Shown: one piece after another, positions 23,105 to 34,300 of the stretch
Numbering within the stretch: position 1 is the first letter of the stretch
How the letters are laid out: the number at the start of each line of letters is the position of its first letter
Source: Furcasterigmium furcatum
Lineage: Eukaryota; Ascomycota; Sordariomycetes; Glomerellales; Plectosphaerellaceae
Direction of reading: 5' to 3'
Assembly (NCBI GenBank): GCA_001599815.1
Contig: BCIA01000008.1
Span: forward strand, 620,001 to 684,000
Length of the DNA stretch: 64,000 nt
Notes under the pieces: generated by a model
What the model saw: only the letters and a program-made list of their open reading frames with translations
Told to the model about the DNA's origin: nothing
Database searches by the model: none
Program-made: the position numbers and the translations under genes

Positions 23105-23798
23105 GATTCGATATTCTATTCATGGATTGACGTATGCTGACAGCGCTGAGTCTCTTGTCATGGTGATAGGCAAGTCGAATGCTTATAGTTGAAGAGTTGA
23201 AGAGGGGTTGAGATGCTTCCGTTTTGCGACCCCTGCAGCGGAGCTGACGCCAAGAACAATTTGACGCCAATTGAATTGACCCGACAACCAGGATTATGAC
23301 CGAGAATGTCTGCTCCGGGCGACCGACGACACTGAAGATGGAGTCGAGGCCAAGAATCACTTCCACAACAAGTCGAACCTGCGTTGGTTCGGCTTCGGCG
23401 CATGTGCGGACAGAGTGATCCGTCGTGGCTGTGTCTTGGATGGCCGCTTTAAGATGCCGAAGCAAAGAGACTCGTCATCGTGGTTCAGGTTCGGCATCGC
23501 TCTGTCGGAGGAAGTCCGTCTCCGGGTTCCACAGTGGAGGCCCGACGATCTTACAGAGAGTCCGGGTTGGCTATCCGTGGCTCAAGGCCGAACTAGAGTG
23601 ATAAGACTCGGAATAAAGCGGACCTGAAGGCTTTATCGGTGATATAGTACCGAGGCAAGGTCATCTCAAGATATGAAGATTGGTTGATGTGACTGTCTGA
23701 ACATCATTGCCTTTCTTCATTATACGCCCGATTCACATCCTCACTTACACTCAACTTCTCAACCCAATACGATCGCCTGGACCAGGCCTGACCTCACC
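23105..23798. other. Divergent promoter region (PEX11-like / DUF1338)
   Basis: Shared upstream region of two head-to-head genes. The 90 bases before 23799 are CT-rich, like a fungal leader. No other structure is recognised. Confidence 0.4.
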
Positions 23799-25421
23799 AT
23801 GGCTCCCTCCGCTGCCGGCCCCGAGATGCACTCGAATGCTGCTCATGCCCAGGAAGTCGGATGGGCCGACTGCGATGAGATGCGCACGTCCTTCACATTG
23901 GCCATGTCTGCCATGTACAAGGAAGAAGTGCCTCTGTACAGCAGCCTGGTCAGAATCGTGTCCGGCGTCAACTTCTCCGCCATGGCTGGCGGATTGGATC
24001 CCCGAGTCCTGGCAATGCGGTTCGGAGACGTCACCCGATCCCGCCTCGACGTTGAACGGCACGGCGCGATACGACTCGGGAGCTCATACGAGCTGCAGAC
24101 CATCAACAGGATGTTCATGGTCCTCGGCATGTCCCCCGTGGGCTATTACGACCTTTCCGAGGCCGGTCTTCCCATGCATGCGACGTGCTTCCGCCCGATT
24201 ACGAGGAGGGCGCTGAAGAAGAACCCGTTCCGCGTCTTCACGTCGGTACTGCGTCCGGAACTCATCAAAGACCCGCGGGCTCGCAGCCTGGCCATCGAAC
24301 TGGTGTGCAGGCGCAACATCTTCAGCGACGACTTAATACGCCTCCTCGACCTCGCGGCTCTCCAGTCTGGACGACTCACAAACGAGCAAAGCGACTTGTT
24401 CATCGTAGAAGCTCTGAAAACGTTTCAATGGCAAGGAAGATCGACCGCTACGGCCGAGGAGTACAGCTGTCTCAAGGCGGAACACCCGCTCCTGGCGGAC
24501 ATCACCTGCTTTGCGACCTCGCACATCAACCACCTGACGCCTCGAACGCTGGACATCACGATAGCTCAGGAGGCTATGGAGGACGAGGGAATGCAGGTCA
24601 AAGACCACATCGAAGGGCCACCTCCAAGGGCATGCCCCATCCTGTTACGGCAGACCAGCTTTCTTGCCATCGAGGAAGCCATCAAGTTCCGCGATAGGAG
24701 CGAAACATCCCCGCTTATCAGCCCCGGAGGTGTTATAGCCGAGAACCTGGACTTCTTCCCATCAAGCGGTCACCATCGGGCGCGGTTCGGCGAAATCGAA
24801 GAGAGAGGCGCCGCGGTCACCGCGGCAGGGAGAGCCCTGTACGACAAGCTGACCGAGAAGGCAATGATCCTGGCAGAGAGGCGGAACCAGGAGGCTTCAG
24901 AGGAGGAGAGCCAGATGGAAGCTCGGCAGGCGTACGACAGGATCCTAGCGCATGTCTTCCAGGAGTTTCCCGACGACTGGGACACGCTGCGGCGACACGG
25001 CCTCGTTTACTTCAACTACAAGTGCGTTGGCCGAGAAGCTGAGCACGCTGAGATCGCCCAAGAACGGAGTACGAGGCAGATACCCGTCGGCGACACGGGC
25101 GAGTTTGAGTCGGTGCACCTCGAGGTCCTCCTCAGCAAGGGGATAATTGAGGCGGTGCCCATTACCTACGAGGACTTCCTCCCGCTGTCGGCAGCGGGCA
25201 TTTTCCAATCGAATCTCGGCCCGGCGAGTTCTCCTGGGAGCTCTCCCCAGCCAGACGGCCAAGAGATGAGCCCGAAAGCGCCGACTGGGAACCCGGACCC
25301 CCAGGGCATGGAGAGGGCGATGCAAGGGAGGCTGCTGGACCCGGACTTCATGTACAGATTCCTGGAACGGAAAAGCATCATTGAATGCTCCGGGGTTCTG
25401 GGAGTGAAGATAGTTTTCTGA
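23799..25421 (+). CDS. DUF1338 family non-heme iron oxygenase (2-oxoadipate dioxygenase/decarboxylase-like)
   Basis: Single exon, 540 residues. The DUF1338/HglS pattern is present in order: MRTSFTLAMSAMYKEEVPLY, VERHGAIRLG, MSPVGYYDLSEAGLPMHATCFRP, and later SHINHLTPRTLD with H245 and R249, the motif holding the first iron-binding histidine and the substrate-binding arginine in the bacterial enzyme. VYFNYK and the following segment close the vicinal-oxygen-chelate-like fold. In Pseudomonas, HglS turns 2-oxoadipate into D-2-hydroxyglutarate during lysine breakdown; plant and fungal members are thought to act alike, but the exact substrate here is inference. A Pro/Ser-rich insert (about residues 470-505) precedes the C-terminus. 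No targeting signal is evident. Confidence 0.85.
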   Translation: MAPSAAGPEMHSNAAHAQEVGWADCDEMRTSFTLAMSAMYKEEVPLYSSLVRIVSGVNFSAMAGGLDPRVLAMRFGDVTRSRLDVERHGAIRLGSSYELQTINRMFMVLGMSPVGYYDLSEAGLPMHATCFRPITRRALKKNPFRVFTSVLRPELIKDPRARSLAIELVCRRNIFSDDLIRLLDLAALQSGRLTNEQSDLFIVEALKTFQWQGRSTATAEEYSCLKAEHPLLADITCFATSHINHLTPRTLDITIAQEAMEDEGMQVKDHIEGPPPRACPILLRQTSFLAIEEAIKFRDRSETSPLISPGGVIAENLDFFPSSGHHRARFGEIEERGAAVTAAGRALYDKLTEKAMILAERRNQEASEEESQMEARQAYDRILAHVFQEFPDDWDTLRRHGLVYFNYKCVGREAEHAEIAQERSTRQIPVGDTGEFESVHLEVLLSKGIIEAVPITYEDFLPLSAAGIFQSNLGPASSPGSSPQPDGQEMSPKAPTGNPDPQGMERAMQGRLLDPDFMYRFLERKSIIECSGVLGVKIVF

Positions 25422-25714
25422 TTTTAGCGTTGCAATGAACACGAAGCATCGTCTTGAGCCAACATCAGCTGCCGTGACTTCAGTTTGACCCCGTAATCTG
25501 TTCCCGGAAATCAATCCGAACCCCTGATCAACCCTACTTAGCGTTTTGGTCGTTTTTCGGTTCTTCCGGAAAGCCATGGGGCTGCAGGCGTTCGTCTTCC
25601 AAAACCACTGAACTACGAACAACCAGTCTCAATCTCGGACCATACCGTACTCCTGTAGTAGGATTCCTTCTGATAGTATTCTATTGCTACTTCTAACGTA
25701 TTTCCATGACCCTC

Positions 25715-26812
25715 TTAGAAAATTGCAACAGCGCCAGGCGGGCTAGCCACGCCGGCCGGGACGTTCAATGGAACGCTCACGAACAGAAAACTCCATCTGC
25801 CCTCCTTCGCGCACTTCTCCGCCAGGGCCTCGAGATCAAAGCTCTCGCCGATGGGCATGCCCCAGCCGCTCAGGAAGACCTCGTGCATGCTGATGCCCCA
25901 CGGCTTCGGGCTCGGCCACGCCTCGTACGCCACGGTATCGCCCGCCACCGCCGAAAAGGCGTTGTCCCAGTGCCAGCGGATGGCCTCCTCGCTCGCCTCG
26001 ACGCCACATGAGGACCGCACCTTTCGGTCAGGCAGGGCGGCGCGCTCTTCGAGCGTCAGCTTGCGGTAGGAGGCCACCCATCCCGTGCGGATGATGAGGA
26101 TGTCGCCGCGTTCGAAGCGGAGCTTCTGCTCTTCCGCGACGGCCAGAAGCTGGGAAAGTGGGATCGCATGGGTGCTGAAGCAGTCGATCGTGATGTTGTT
26201 CCTCTGCGCCCAGCTGTACCAGTCAATGAGTACGCCGCGGCCGGTGATTGTTTTGGTAGCAAGATCTGATACGGCAATGGTCAATCACAGGCCCCTTCAG
26301 GACGATCGCAGTTGGAAAGGGGCTTACTCTGGATGCCCAGCTTGTCGTTTGCATCCGCGCCGGAAATGTCGGTCTGTTTCACTCCGTTGTAGTACGCCAG
26401 GGTCTCCTGGTATGGGAAGTGGCGAAGCCCATCCCAGTGGCTCGAGCCCTGAGTATTGACGTCCAGCTCGTCATCGTTCGCATGGCCCTTGGCGATGATG
26501 TTGTGGGCGCATGCTTTGCGAAGCGGGTTCATGGGCCGCACGAACGCGTCGAGTGGGAGGCTTGAGCCTTTGGGTCAGAAACCGGGCAGACTTTCCCAGG
26601 GGGAGTGCCACATGGATGGTAGCAGCTTGGACTCACTTGAGGGGAATCGTATCCCCGCTGACGACTTGGTCGGCGGCCTTCTTCACCAGCTCAGGGGTGA
26701 GCAAGTTGAGGGTTCCCAGCTCGTCTGCATCACCCCAGAGACCCCAGGCAGATCCCTTGGGATCATCCTTCCGGAGAGGAAGGGCGTCGAAGTTGGGCCG
26801 TTGGGATGTCAT
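25715..26812 (-). CDS. Metal-dependent cyclase/hydrolase (kynurenine formamidase-like fold)
   Basis: Predicted exons on the minus strand are 26637-26812, 26328-26560 and 25715-26265 (319 residues). The start MTSQRPNFDALPLRKDD precedes the usual AWGLWGDADELGTLN opening of fungal 'putative cyclase' (PF04199) proteins. The metal-binding motif appears as NTQGSSHWDGLRHF (H-x-D...H), and FSTHAIPLSQLLAVAEE and GDILIIRTGW give the core strands. Members hydrolyse amides, esters or lactones, for example N-formylkynurenine, or act on cyclic diketones. The gene is head-to-head with an ACS permease 620 bases away, and a Zn2Cys6 gene and a lactonase follow. This layout suggests co-regulated degradation of an imported acid. 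The substrate cannot be read from the sequence. Confidence 0.85.
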
Positions 26813-27431
26813 TTCGCGGAGGATGGCGAAGATGTGAGGACTGCGCTGGAGGGAACTTCGGAAACGTGACAGAAGATTCAAAGTCTCTCGAACAAATGAT
26901 GGCTTCTATACCAATCGGTATCTCATCGCTCCAAGTCTCGTAATATGTCGTGGAGACATCATGAAGTGCCTCATCGACCTCAATCGCGATGGATGTTTCT
27001 CTGGGCCGCTTGAATCCACAATGAAACATTGGACCTCAGCCTCGATGTTCGGTATTCGGTTTCTTCCGTCGCGTTTCCGGGTCTCATCCAACCCTACCCA
27101 GGGCCAAAATGGCTGGTCTCGGTATCTCACCAGAGATTCCGAGCCCCGCGAAGTGGCGAGTCAGGTCGCTCCGCACCCCAGACTCCGGAGAGAATCAAGA
27201 TCGTCCCCAGATTTGGCGTGACCCTGGGGAAAACAACCCTTTCATGCGTTCAAACGACTGCGGTCACTCTGGACCGCGGCCACAGCATGCCAGCGAGTAT
27301 ATGAACCTCACCCTTGGCAGCCCTTGGCACATTCTGGATCTGCAGCCATCCCAGTCGTCTACAGCATCGTACACCCCTAGTCCTGTCCAGTTTCTCCAAT
27401 TCTTGGCCGCACACAAGCATACCGGACCATC
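26813..27431. other. Divergent promoter of the cyclase and ACS permease genes
   Basis: About 620 bases shared by the minus-strand cyclase and the plus-strand permease. It would be the natural site for binding by the nearby Zn2Cys6 factor. The right end (27370-27431) is CT-rich leader. No other structure is claimed. Confidence 0.5.
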
Positions 27432-29163
27432 ATGGCAGTCCACAACCAACAAGGGGCCGAGCAGGGCCAAGTCACCCGGGATCTCTCGCATGTCGAAAGC
27501 TCCCGTGGCGAAAAGCCGCAGACTGTTCTCGAGCACGACGATGCCGCCTCCAAGAAGAACATGGAGGTGGAAGAGGTGACATGGACCCATGAGGAGGAAT
27601 TGCACGCTTTGAAGAAGCTTGACTGGAACCTGATCCCGCTGTAAGTGTGCTCCGATGTCCCATGGCCCCTCATAGAGAGGCCTAGACTGACCAAAGACAA
27701 AGGCTCGGCGCACTCTACCTGGTCTCATACATCGACCGGGGCAATATCGGAAACGCCTACACGGCCGGCATGGGAAAGGCCTGGGGCATCACCTCGGCTG
27801 ACTACTCTTGGATTGTCACCATCCTGTACATTGGATATATTGGTTTCCATTGGGTGAGTGTTTTCTATCTGTTTTGAGAGACCTAGCTGACAGAACAGCT
27901 CGTCCTTGTATGGACATTTGTTCCGCTGCCGCTATGGACTGCTCTCATGGCCACCGGATGGGGAACGGCGAGCATCCTGCAGGCCGCGACGACTAATTTT
28001 GCTGGTATCATGGCTCTTCGCTTCCTGATTGGGGGCTTTGAGGCGGGCTACGTCCCGGCAGTTGCGCTGTACATGACTTTCTTCTATCATCGCGGCGAGA
28101 TGGGCCTTCGATACGGCCTCTTCATCTCCTTCTCTCCCCTGGCAAGCTGCTTTGCTTCTGCGCTGGCTTACGGGCTTGTCCATGCCAAAACCTCCATCGA
28201 AAATTGGCAACTACTGTTCATCGTTGGTCAGTACCCTCCCATGTCTGGACCGAGAGAAGTCAAGGCTCCAGCCTCTACCCAATTTGGAAGTTCCAGACTG
28301 ACCATGTCTTGTGTGAGACAGAGGGCGCCCCGACTCTCTTCCTTGCCGTTGTCGCCTACTTCTACCTTCCGGCATCGCCTTCCCAGTGCCGGTTCTTGAC
28401 GCCTCGCGAGAACGAGATCATCAGCCGCCGTGCCATCAAGGGACGTGGCGAGAAGCGTGACGGCAAGCTCAACATCAAGCAGGCCTTTGCCGCATTCTAT
28501 GACTACAAGAACTACCTGCAGGCCATGATCATCTTCTGCCTGAATACCGCATTCGGCTCTCTCCCCGCGTACCTCCCAACCATCCTGGAAGGCATGGGCT
28601 ACACGTCTCTGCGGGCGCAAGGCCTCTCCGCCTGCCCGTACCTGACGGCCTACGTGGCGTGCGTTACTGCCAGCTTCCTCTCGGACAGGGCTCGCACCCG
28701 CGGGCTCTTCGTCATCTTTTTCTGCTGCGCCGGCGCCGCCGGATACGTTATCCTCGCCACCGTCCACGTCGGGTCCGTCGGCGTCCGCTACTTCGCTACA
28801 TTCCTCGTGTGTGCCGGCGTCTTCCCCGCGGTCGCGCTGACCTTCACCTGGGTCACGGACAACCAGGGTTCGGCGTCGAAGCGTGGCGCCGGCCTCGTGA
28901 TCTTCGGCATGGTCGGGCAGTGCGGTCCGATCCTGGGCGCCAGGCTGTTCCCTAAGTCTGATGGGCCGTCGTACTCGAAGGGTATGTGGGTTTGCGCGGG
29001 CATCCTGTTCGCCGCGGCGATTATAGCTGCGATTCTCAGCACGAGCTTGCGGTGGCAGAATCGGTCAAGGGATCGCAAGTATGGGAAGAGCGATCTGGAC
29101 TACGTGCCCCCGGAGGTTGCGGACAAGGGCGACGCCCACCCGCTCTACCGCTATGTTCCCTAG
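27432..29163 (+). CDS. MFS permease, anion:cation symporter family
   Basis: Predicted exons are 27432-27640, 27703-27853, 27899-28226 and 28322-29163 (509 residues). The cytosolic start is acidic (EVEEVTWTHEEELHALKK). The first helix region, LLGALYLVSYIDRGNIGNAY, has the SYIDRxNIGNA motif of ACS permeases. GITSADYSWIVTILYIGYI, ALRFLIGGFEAGYVPAV and FYHRGEMGLRYGLF follow, then a central loop (TPRENEIISRRAIKGRGEKR) and six more helices. WVTDNQGSASKRGAGLVIFGM is the conserved late block. It should import an organic anion with protons. It is divergent from the cyclase gene and upstream of a Zn2Cys6 regulator, consistent with substrate-induced expression. Sequence differs clearly from the other ACS permease at 12.5-14.3 kb. 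Confidence 0.92.
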
Positions 29164-29752
29164 ACTCGAGGCTGTACGCAAGTAGCAGTCATTGACGCCG
29201 GCGCCCTTACTCGTCGATCTAAAGAATAGGTAGAAGGAAAAACGGGAGCTTCCTGTCGAACATTAATCTCAAGTCGACGCTGTAAACATTACACGACTGT
29301 TGAGCTAGTTAGCATTGGATCTTGATTCGAAGCTGGCATTGGGAGCTTCAGCATAAAGTCAACGTAAATAAAGCTGACTTACCATCTCTATCATCTCCGA
29401 GTGCCTAATCAAGTTAGAGCAGAACCGTATCTCTTTCTCCGGGGCTTATTGTTATTCATGGTTGTCGTGGGCGTTGGTGGTTGGGCGCTCTGCTCCATTG
29501 ACCTCGCCGATGATCCGCGGCGTGGAACAAACGATAAAAGAAGAGGCGGCATGAAGATGGTCTCGGCTAGAGCCGTGAACAGAATCGCTAGAGGATGCTT
29601 GATAGGGCGAGACTCGCCAGTCGTCCGAGCCGGGCCGACGAAAACCCGGGCGTCACCGGAAAGCGCCGGCATCCTCCGGACTTTCCGGGAAGATATACCG
29701 GGGCAAATACCGACCACTGCCAAACACCCTGCCAGAGCATGCTTTTTCAATC
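29164..29752. other. Intergenic region
   Basis: Terminator of the ACS permease and promoter of the Zn2Cys6 gene. Nothing further is recognised. Confidence 0.4.
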
Positions 29753-32584
29753 ATGGCCCAGAATAACACGTCGCGCTCAGAAAACAGTGCAGCGGGAGCT
29801 GAGGCGTTTCAGTCCCTGCCCGGTTCGCGGAAAGCCCGGCGTTATGGCTTCGCCTGCACCGCCTGCAAGACGCGCAAGGTCAAGTGCAGTGGCGAACAGC
29901 CCGTCTGTGCTGGCTGTCGTCGGTCAGGAGACGTCTGCGTCTGGCCGCCATCTACCAAGTCAAGCGACTCTCAGCTCCTACACGCGGCGAACGAGCGCAT
30001 TCGCGATCTAGAGGCGTCGCTCGGGCAGCAACCAGGCCAGTCGCCGCTTGAGGACCCAAGATCCGGATCGACAGCCCCTGAGGTGTCCGGCATCTTCCAA
30101 CAGAACGAATCAGTGAGCCCACGAGGGGACAGACGACGTCCGCCCAGTCAACACCAGCGTCATCCCTCTAGTTCTAACGCAGGCACGCCGAGATCGACAT
30201 CTCACACGACCAGAATCCGGCGCAGGACGTCAACCCACGGATCTGGCCATAGACCAGGATCTCTGTCCACGACGGGCCCAAGCCCAGGCTCTACGCGTCG
30301 CGTAGCAGAGGCGTCGCCGAACTCGAACCCAGTCGAGGCAACCGATCCGGGCCTCGCGACTTCACTCTGGTACCAAGTCGGGATCGGAGAGGACGGTGCC
30401 GTTGTATACAACGGCCCAACGAGTCGCTTCCATGCCGGCTCTCTCCTGGAAGGAGACGAAGAGGATGATAGCAACGACAATGCGCACAAGAATCATGCTC
30501 CCGAGGACGACCAGGATGATGGCTCTTCGGATGACGACGATGAGCACGGCTTTGCAAACGGAGGCGGCCTGACACACGTCTACGAACCAGCCCCAGGGCA
30601 TCTCGCCACATTGCGATCGCAGCACGACCTGATGGACTCTGTCTGGATGCCCCTTATCGCCGCCAAACCAAAGATGAACGGCACCGGGGTCGATACAAAG
30701 ACCGGCGTGGCCCTTCTCGACATATACTGGACATGGCTGCACCCGCTCCATCACCTCGTCTACCGACCTGCTTTCCTGATGGACCTTGCCCTTGGCGGAA
30801 ACCACTGCTCCGACTTTCTACTGCTCTGCATCTTCGCGTTGGCAGCAAGACACCTCCCCTCCGAGTCGGAGAACCCGACTGAAAAAGATAGCTCTAGCAG
30901 GGGCGAAAGATACGTGGAACGGGCGAAACAGCTGTTGCTGGACGAGATGGCGGCCTCTTCGCCCACGATACCAACCATCCAGGGCCTACTCATCCTGGGT
31001 GGCCGGCAGTGCGCCATCGGCCAGAGCTCCCAGGGCTGGCTCTTCACGGGCATGGCAATCCGCATGATGCAGGACATCGGCCTCCATCTCGACACGACCC
31101 GTCTCGTCGGGCTCATGGAACGCTGGACGCCCGCCGAGACGGAGACCCGGAAGCGGCTGTACAACGCGGCATACGTATGGGATAAGACGCTGAGCCTCGC
31201 CCTCGGTCGACCACCGACGCTGATCAGAAAGCCGTACCCACCGCATCAGATCCTCGACAAGTTTGACGACCAGCGCCTCTGGCACCCGATACACGCCAAA
31301 GAAGTCGCCCGGTCCTTCGAGCCCTCTCCATCGTGGGTGACGTCTACCATGTGCGTCTTTGCGACTCTGCACGAGATCACAACGGATATGATGCTCCTTT
31401 TCACCCGGAGCCCTGGTGCCGGCAAGTTCACGGAGCAGGTCATGGATCTCGACGCGCGCTTTTGTCACTGGTACGACGAGCTTCCGTCCGGCCTCAAGAT
31501 CGACGAACCGGCACAGCTGAAGCACAGCCCGCCGCCGCATATTGTGTCTCTTAAGTAGGTTTCCATGTCTCTAGTCCAAGAAACGGTAGTATCTTAGAGG
31601 CAGAGGCGAACTGATAGCTAACTTAAAGCTCACAGCCTACTATACCACACCCTTCACATCCTCCTCCGCCGACCATTCCTCGGCGCAGCCAGCCAGTCCC
31701 TCCGCAACGAGCACCTCAACCACTGCATCACGCATTCGAAGAAAATCCACGCGATCCACACGCTCTACACCCAAACATTCCCCCATCGCCTGATGACGTA
31801 TCAGGTCAGTTACTGCATCTATACGGCGGCCACGGTTGAGGCCCAGGAGCTGAAAAGCCCGTCGCTCACGGCAGAGGAGCGGGAAGAAGCCGCGAGCAGG
31901 CTCACGGCCGCTGTTACGATATTGCAAAACGAGGCATCTCATACGCCGGGCAGTGGGAAGAGTCTTGACACCATACGCCGACTGCTCAGCGAGGGGCAGC
32001 GTCCGAAGATCAAGAGTCAGCGACAAGGGGGTCGACGGCGGAAGAGAATGCGGATTGATGCAGATCGACGCGGCGAGACGGCGCAAAGGGGGACCGAGGG
32101 GCCGACGGATGACGAAAGCCACGGAGACTCCGCGATGGGGAATGATTCTGCTGGCGGGGAGAGGCCGAGGTCGTCCCTCGACGTGTTGCTTCATCCGGAG
32201 AACGGGAACGACAGTAACGGGATGAACTCCTTGAACCAGGCTCAAATGGCCGGACCAGGGGAGGCCAGGCAGATGAACGTCCTGGAGCAATCCGAGGAGG
32301 CCCAGGGCGTCGCAGAAGCCGCACCGAGCGGGAGCCAGCAGCAAAGCTTCGTTCAGCAAGGCTTTGCCGGGGGTGCTGGACCTCTCGAGGGCTGGGAAGG
32401 GGATCTCGGCTTCTACGGGGGCACCGACACTGGCGCCGGATTTCATCCCGACGCGTTTTCTTGGGGGATCACCGAGGACTTCCCGAGGATTCCGGCGCCT
32501 CCCCCGCAGCCAGCGTCCGCCTCCGCCTCCGCGACGGTGTCTTACCCCGTCTGGAGCAACCAAGGCTGGTTCATGCCAGGGTAG
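29753..32584 (+). CDS. Zn2Cys6 transcription factor with fungal_trans middle region
   Basis: Predicted exons are 29753-31554 and 31636-32584 (916 residues). The zinc cluster CTACKTRKVKC..CAGCRRSGDVC uses cysteines 35, 38, 45, 52, 55 and 62. A Ser/Arg-rich disordered stretch and a very acidic run (NDNAHKNHAPEDDQDDGSSD) follow. The regulatory middle homology region starts near residue 300 with LLDIYWTWLHPLHHLVYR and includes GLLILGGRQCAIGQSSQGW, MAIRMMQDIGLHLD and RLYNAAYVWDKTLSLALGRP. The C-terminus is Gly/Gln/Pro-rich, a likely activation region. Its position between an ACS permease and an SMP-30 lactonase suggests it controls this local catabolic block; that is inference. An intron at 31555-31635 joins HIVSLN to LLYHTLHILL. 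Confidence 0.88.
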
Positions 32585-32802
32585 TGAGGAGTTGTTGCTC
32601 GTCTGTGGAGATGCCTCCATCACGGAATCCACAGAGATAGCCAAGAGTTGCTCTAGCAGCCTGACTTGCGAACGCAACGTAACCTCGGTGGAAGCGTTTC
32701 CTGGTGGCAACATATAGATGGATCATCCGGCTTGCGAAGCACAATGTCCTGTCTTTACTGAGTACCGCTTCATATCAGGGGTAACGAGTATTATCAGACA
32801 AT

Positions 32803-34159
32803 ATGTCGTCGTCAGGTGCCTTTCTTGCCTCCATCACGTCCATTGCCGCCGTCTGGGGCGGGCTTCAGGACATCGTCGCCGGTTCCTCGCCCAATGCAGA
32901 CATCTCAAAGCATCCCGACGTGTTCGAGGTGCCCGTTCAGCTGAGGAACATCTACCCTGCCAAGAACTTCAACCGCGATGTGACCACAACATGGTGGGAT
33001 ACAGCTGTTTTGGATGGCCACGCAGATGAGGCCTCCGTGCAAGTCTGGCAGACACTCAAGTCAGCTTCATTTGTTGTCCTGGACAAGGACATGTATCCTG
33101 TGAGATGAGACCCCAAATATAACCGTCTTACGCAATACTGACATGCTGTTTACCCAGCTCATCAGTTCTCAGTCAGAGGCCTCCGTGCCAAAGGTTGAAA
33201 GAATCTTCGAATTCCCTCCCCCTCCATCCTTCACGAAGCGCATGGTCCATGACGGAACCGTCTACTCCCCCGAATGCAACTGCATCTTCTTCGCGGAGCT
33301 GCATCCCCCCAAGCCAGGCTTCTCCACCGATGCCATGCCCTGGGTCTGGCGAGTGAACCTCTCGGACGAGCCCCCGACGACCGAGAAGGTGTATCCCTTC
33401 CCGCAGCTCACGGTCCCCAACGGCGCGTACTACCACAACGGCAGCGTCTACTGGACGCACGAGGGCAACTACACCGTCCCCGGCGGCATCGTCCGCATGG
33501 ACCCCGTCACCCTGGAGACGGAGGTCGTCCTCAACAACTGGTTCGGCCACCGCTTTAACAGCCCCAACGACGTGGTCATAACGCGGGACGGCGTCGCGTA
33601 CTTCACTGACGGCTACTACGGCTACGACAACTTCAACGACACGCTCAAGCCCGAGCTCGCCAACGGCGTCTGGCGCTGGGAGATGAACACGGGCGACGTG
33701 CGCATGGTCTCCGGCGCGGGCGGCGGCCCCTTCACCAACCCCAACGGCGTGGCGCTCAACAGGGCCGAGGACAGGCTGTACGTCACAAACAGGGGCAACT
33801 CGTCGGACAACCCCGCCGGTGGGCGGACGATCTACGAGTTCGAGCTGGATCACGGCGAGTCCAGGGACGGACGGCCGGCGCGGCCTGTCAGGGGCGGCGA
33901 GGTGTTCACGTATTCTGACTCTGGGTTCCCCGACGGCATCAAGCTGGATAAGGATGGGCGGCTGTACGGAGGTGTCAGCGGCGGTGTGCACGTCTTCAAC
34001 GAGGCGGGGAGGCAGCTGGGCATCATCAGGGTGGCCGAGGGGGATGTCGCGGTCAACATGCAGTGGGTGGATGACTGGCTGTACATTGCTGGCCGGGAGT
34101 ATCTGTACCGCGTCAAGCTTCAGTCCGAGGGAGCTCAGGTCTTTGGAGCTCGTGGTTAA
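32803..34159 (+). CDS. SMP-30/gluconolactonase-like beta-propeller hydrolase
   Basis: Predicted exons are 32803-33099 and 33158-34159 (432 residues). The N-terminal stretch AFLASITSIAAVWGGLQDIVAG is hydrophobic and may be a signal peptide or anchor; many N-glycosylation sequons follow, so secretion or wall location is likely. The propeller blades show MVHDGTVYSPECNCIFFAE, FNSPNDVVITRDGVAYFTDG (with the N-D metal region), FTNPNGVALNRAEDRLYVTN and FPDGIKLDKDGRLYGG. These match the SMP-30/gluconolactonase/LRE pattern, in which a divalent metal supports lactone hydrolysis. In this neighbourhood it could open a sugar-acid or aromatic-derived lactone before uptake by the ACS permease. The substrate is unknown. 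Confidence 0.87.
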
Positions 34160-34300
34160 GCTTCACAGCGACAAGCGGGACGCTCCAGCGAGGTGGTGGG
34201 TGCCATAGACATAGATTCAGGACTTCCTACGTCGCTGACACGGGATGATCACACTAGATCAGGAACTGCTTCCCGCCACATCCATGCAATAGACCCTGCC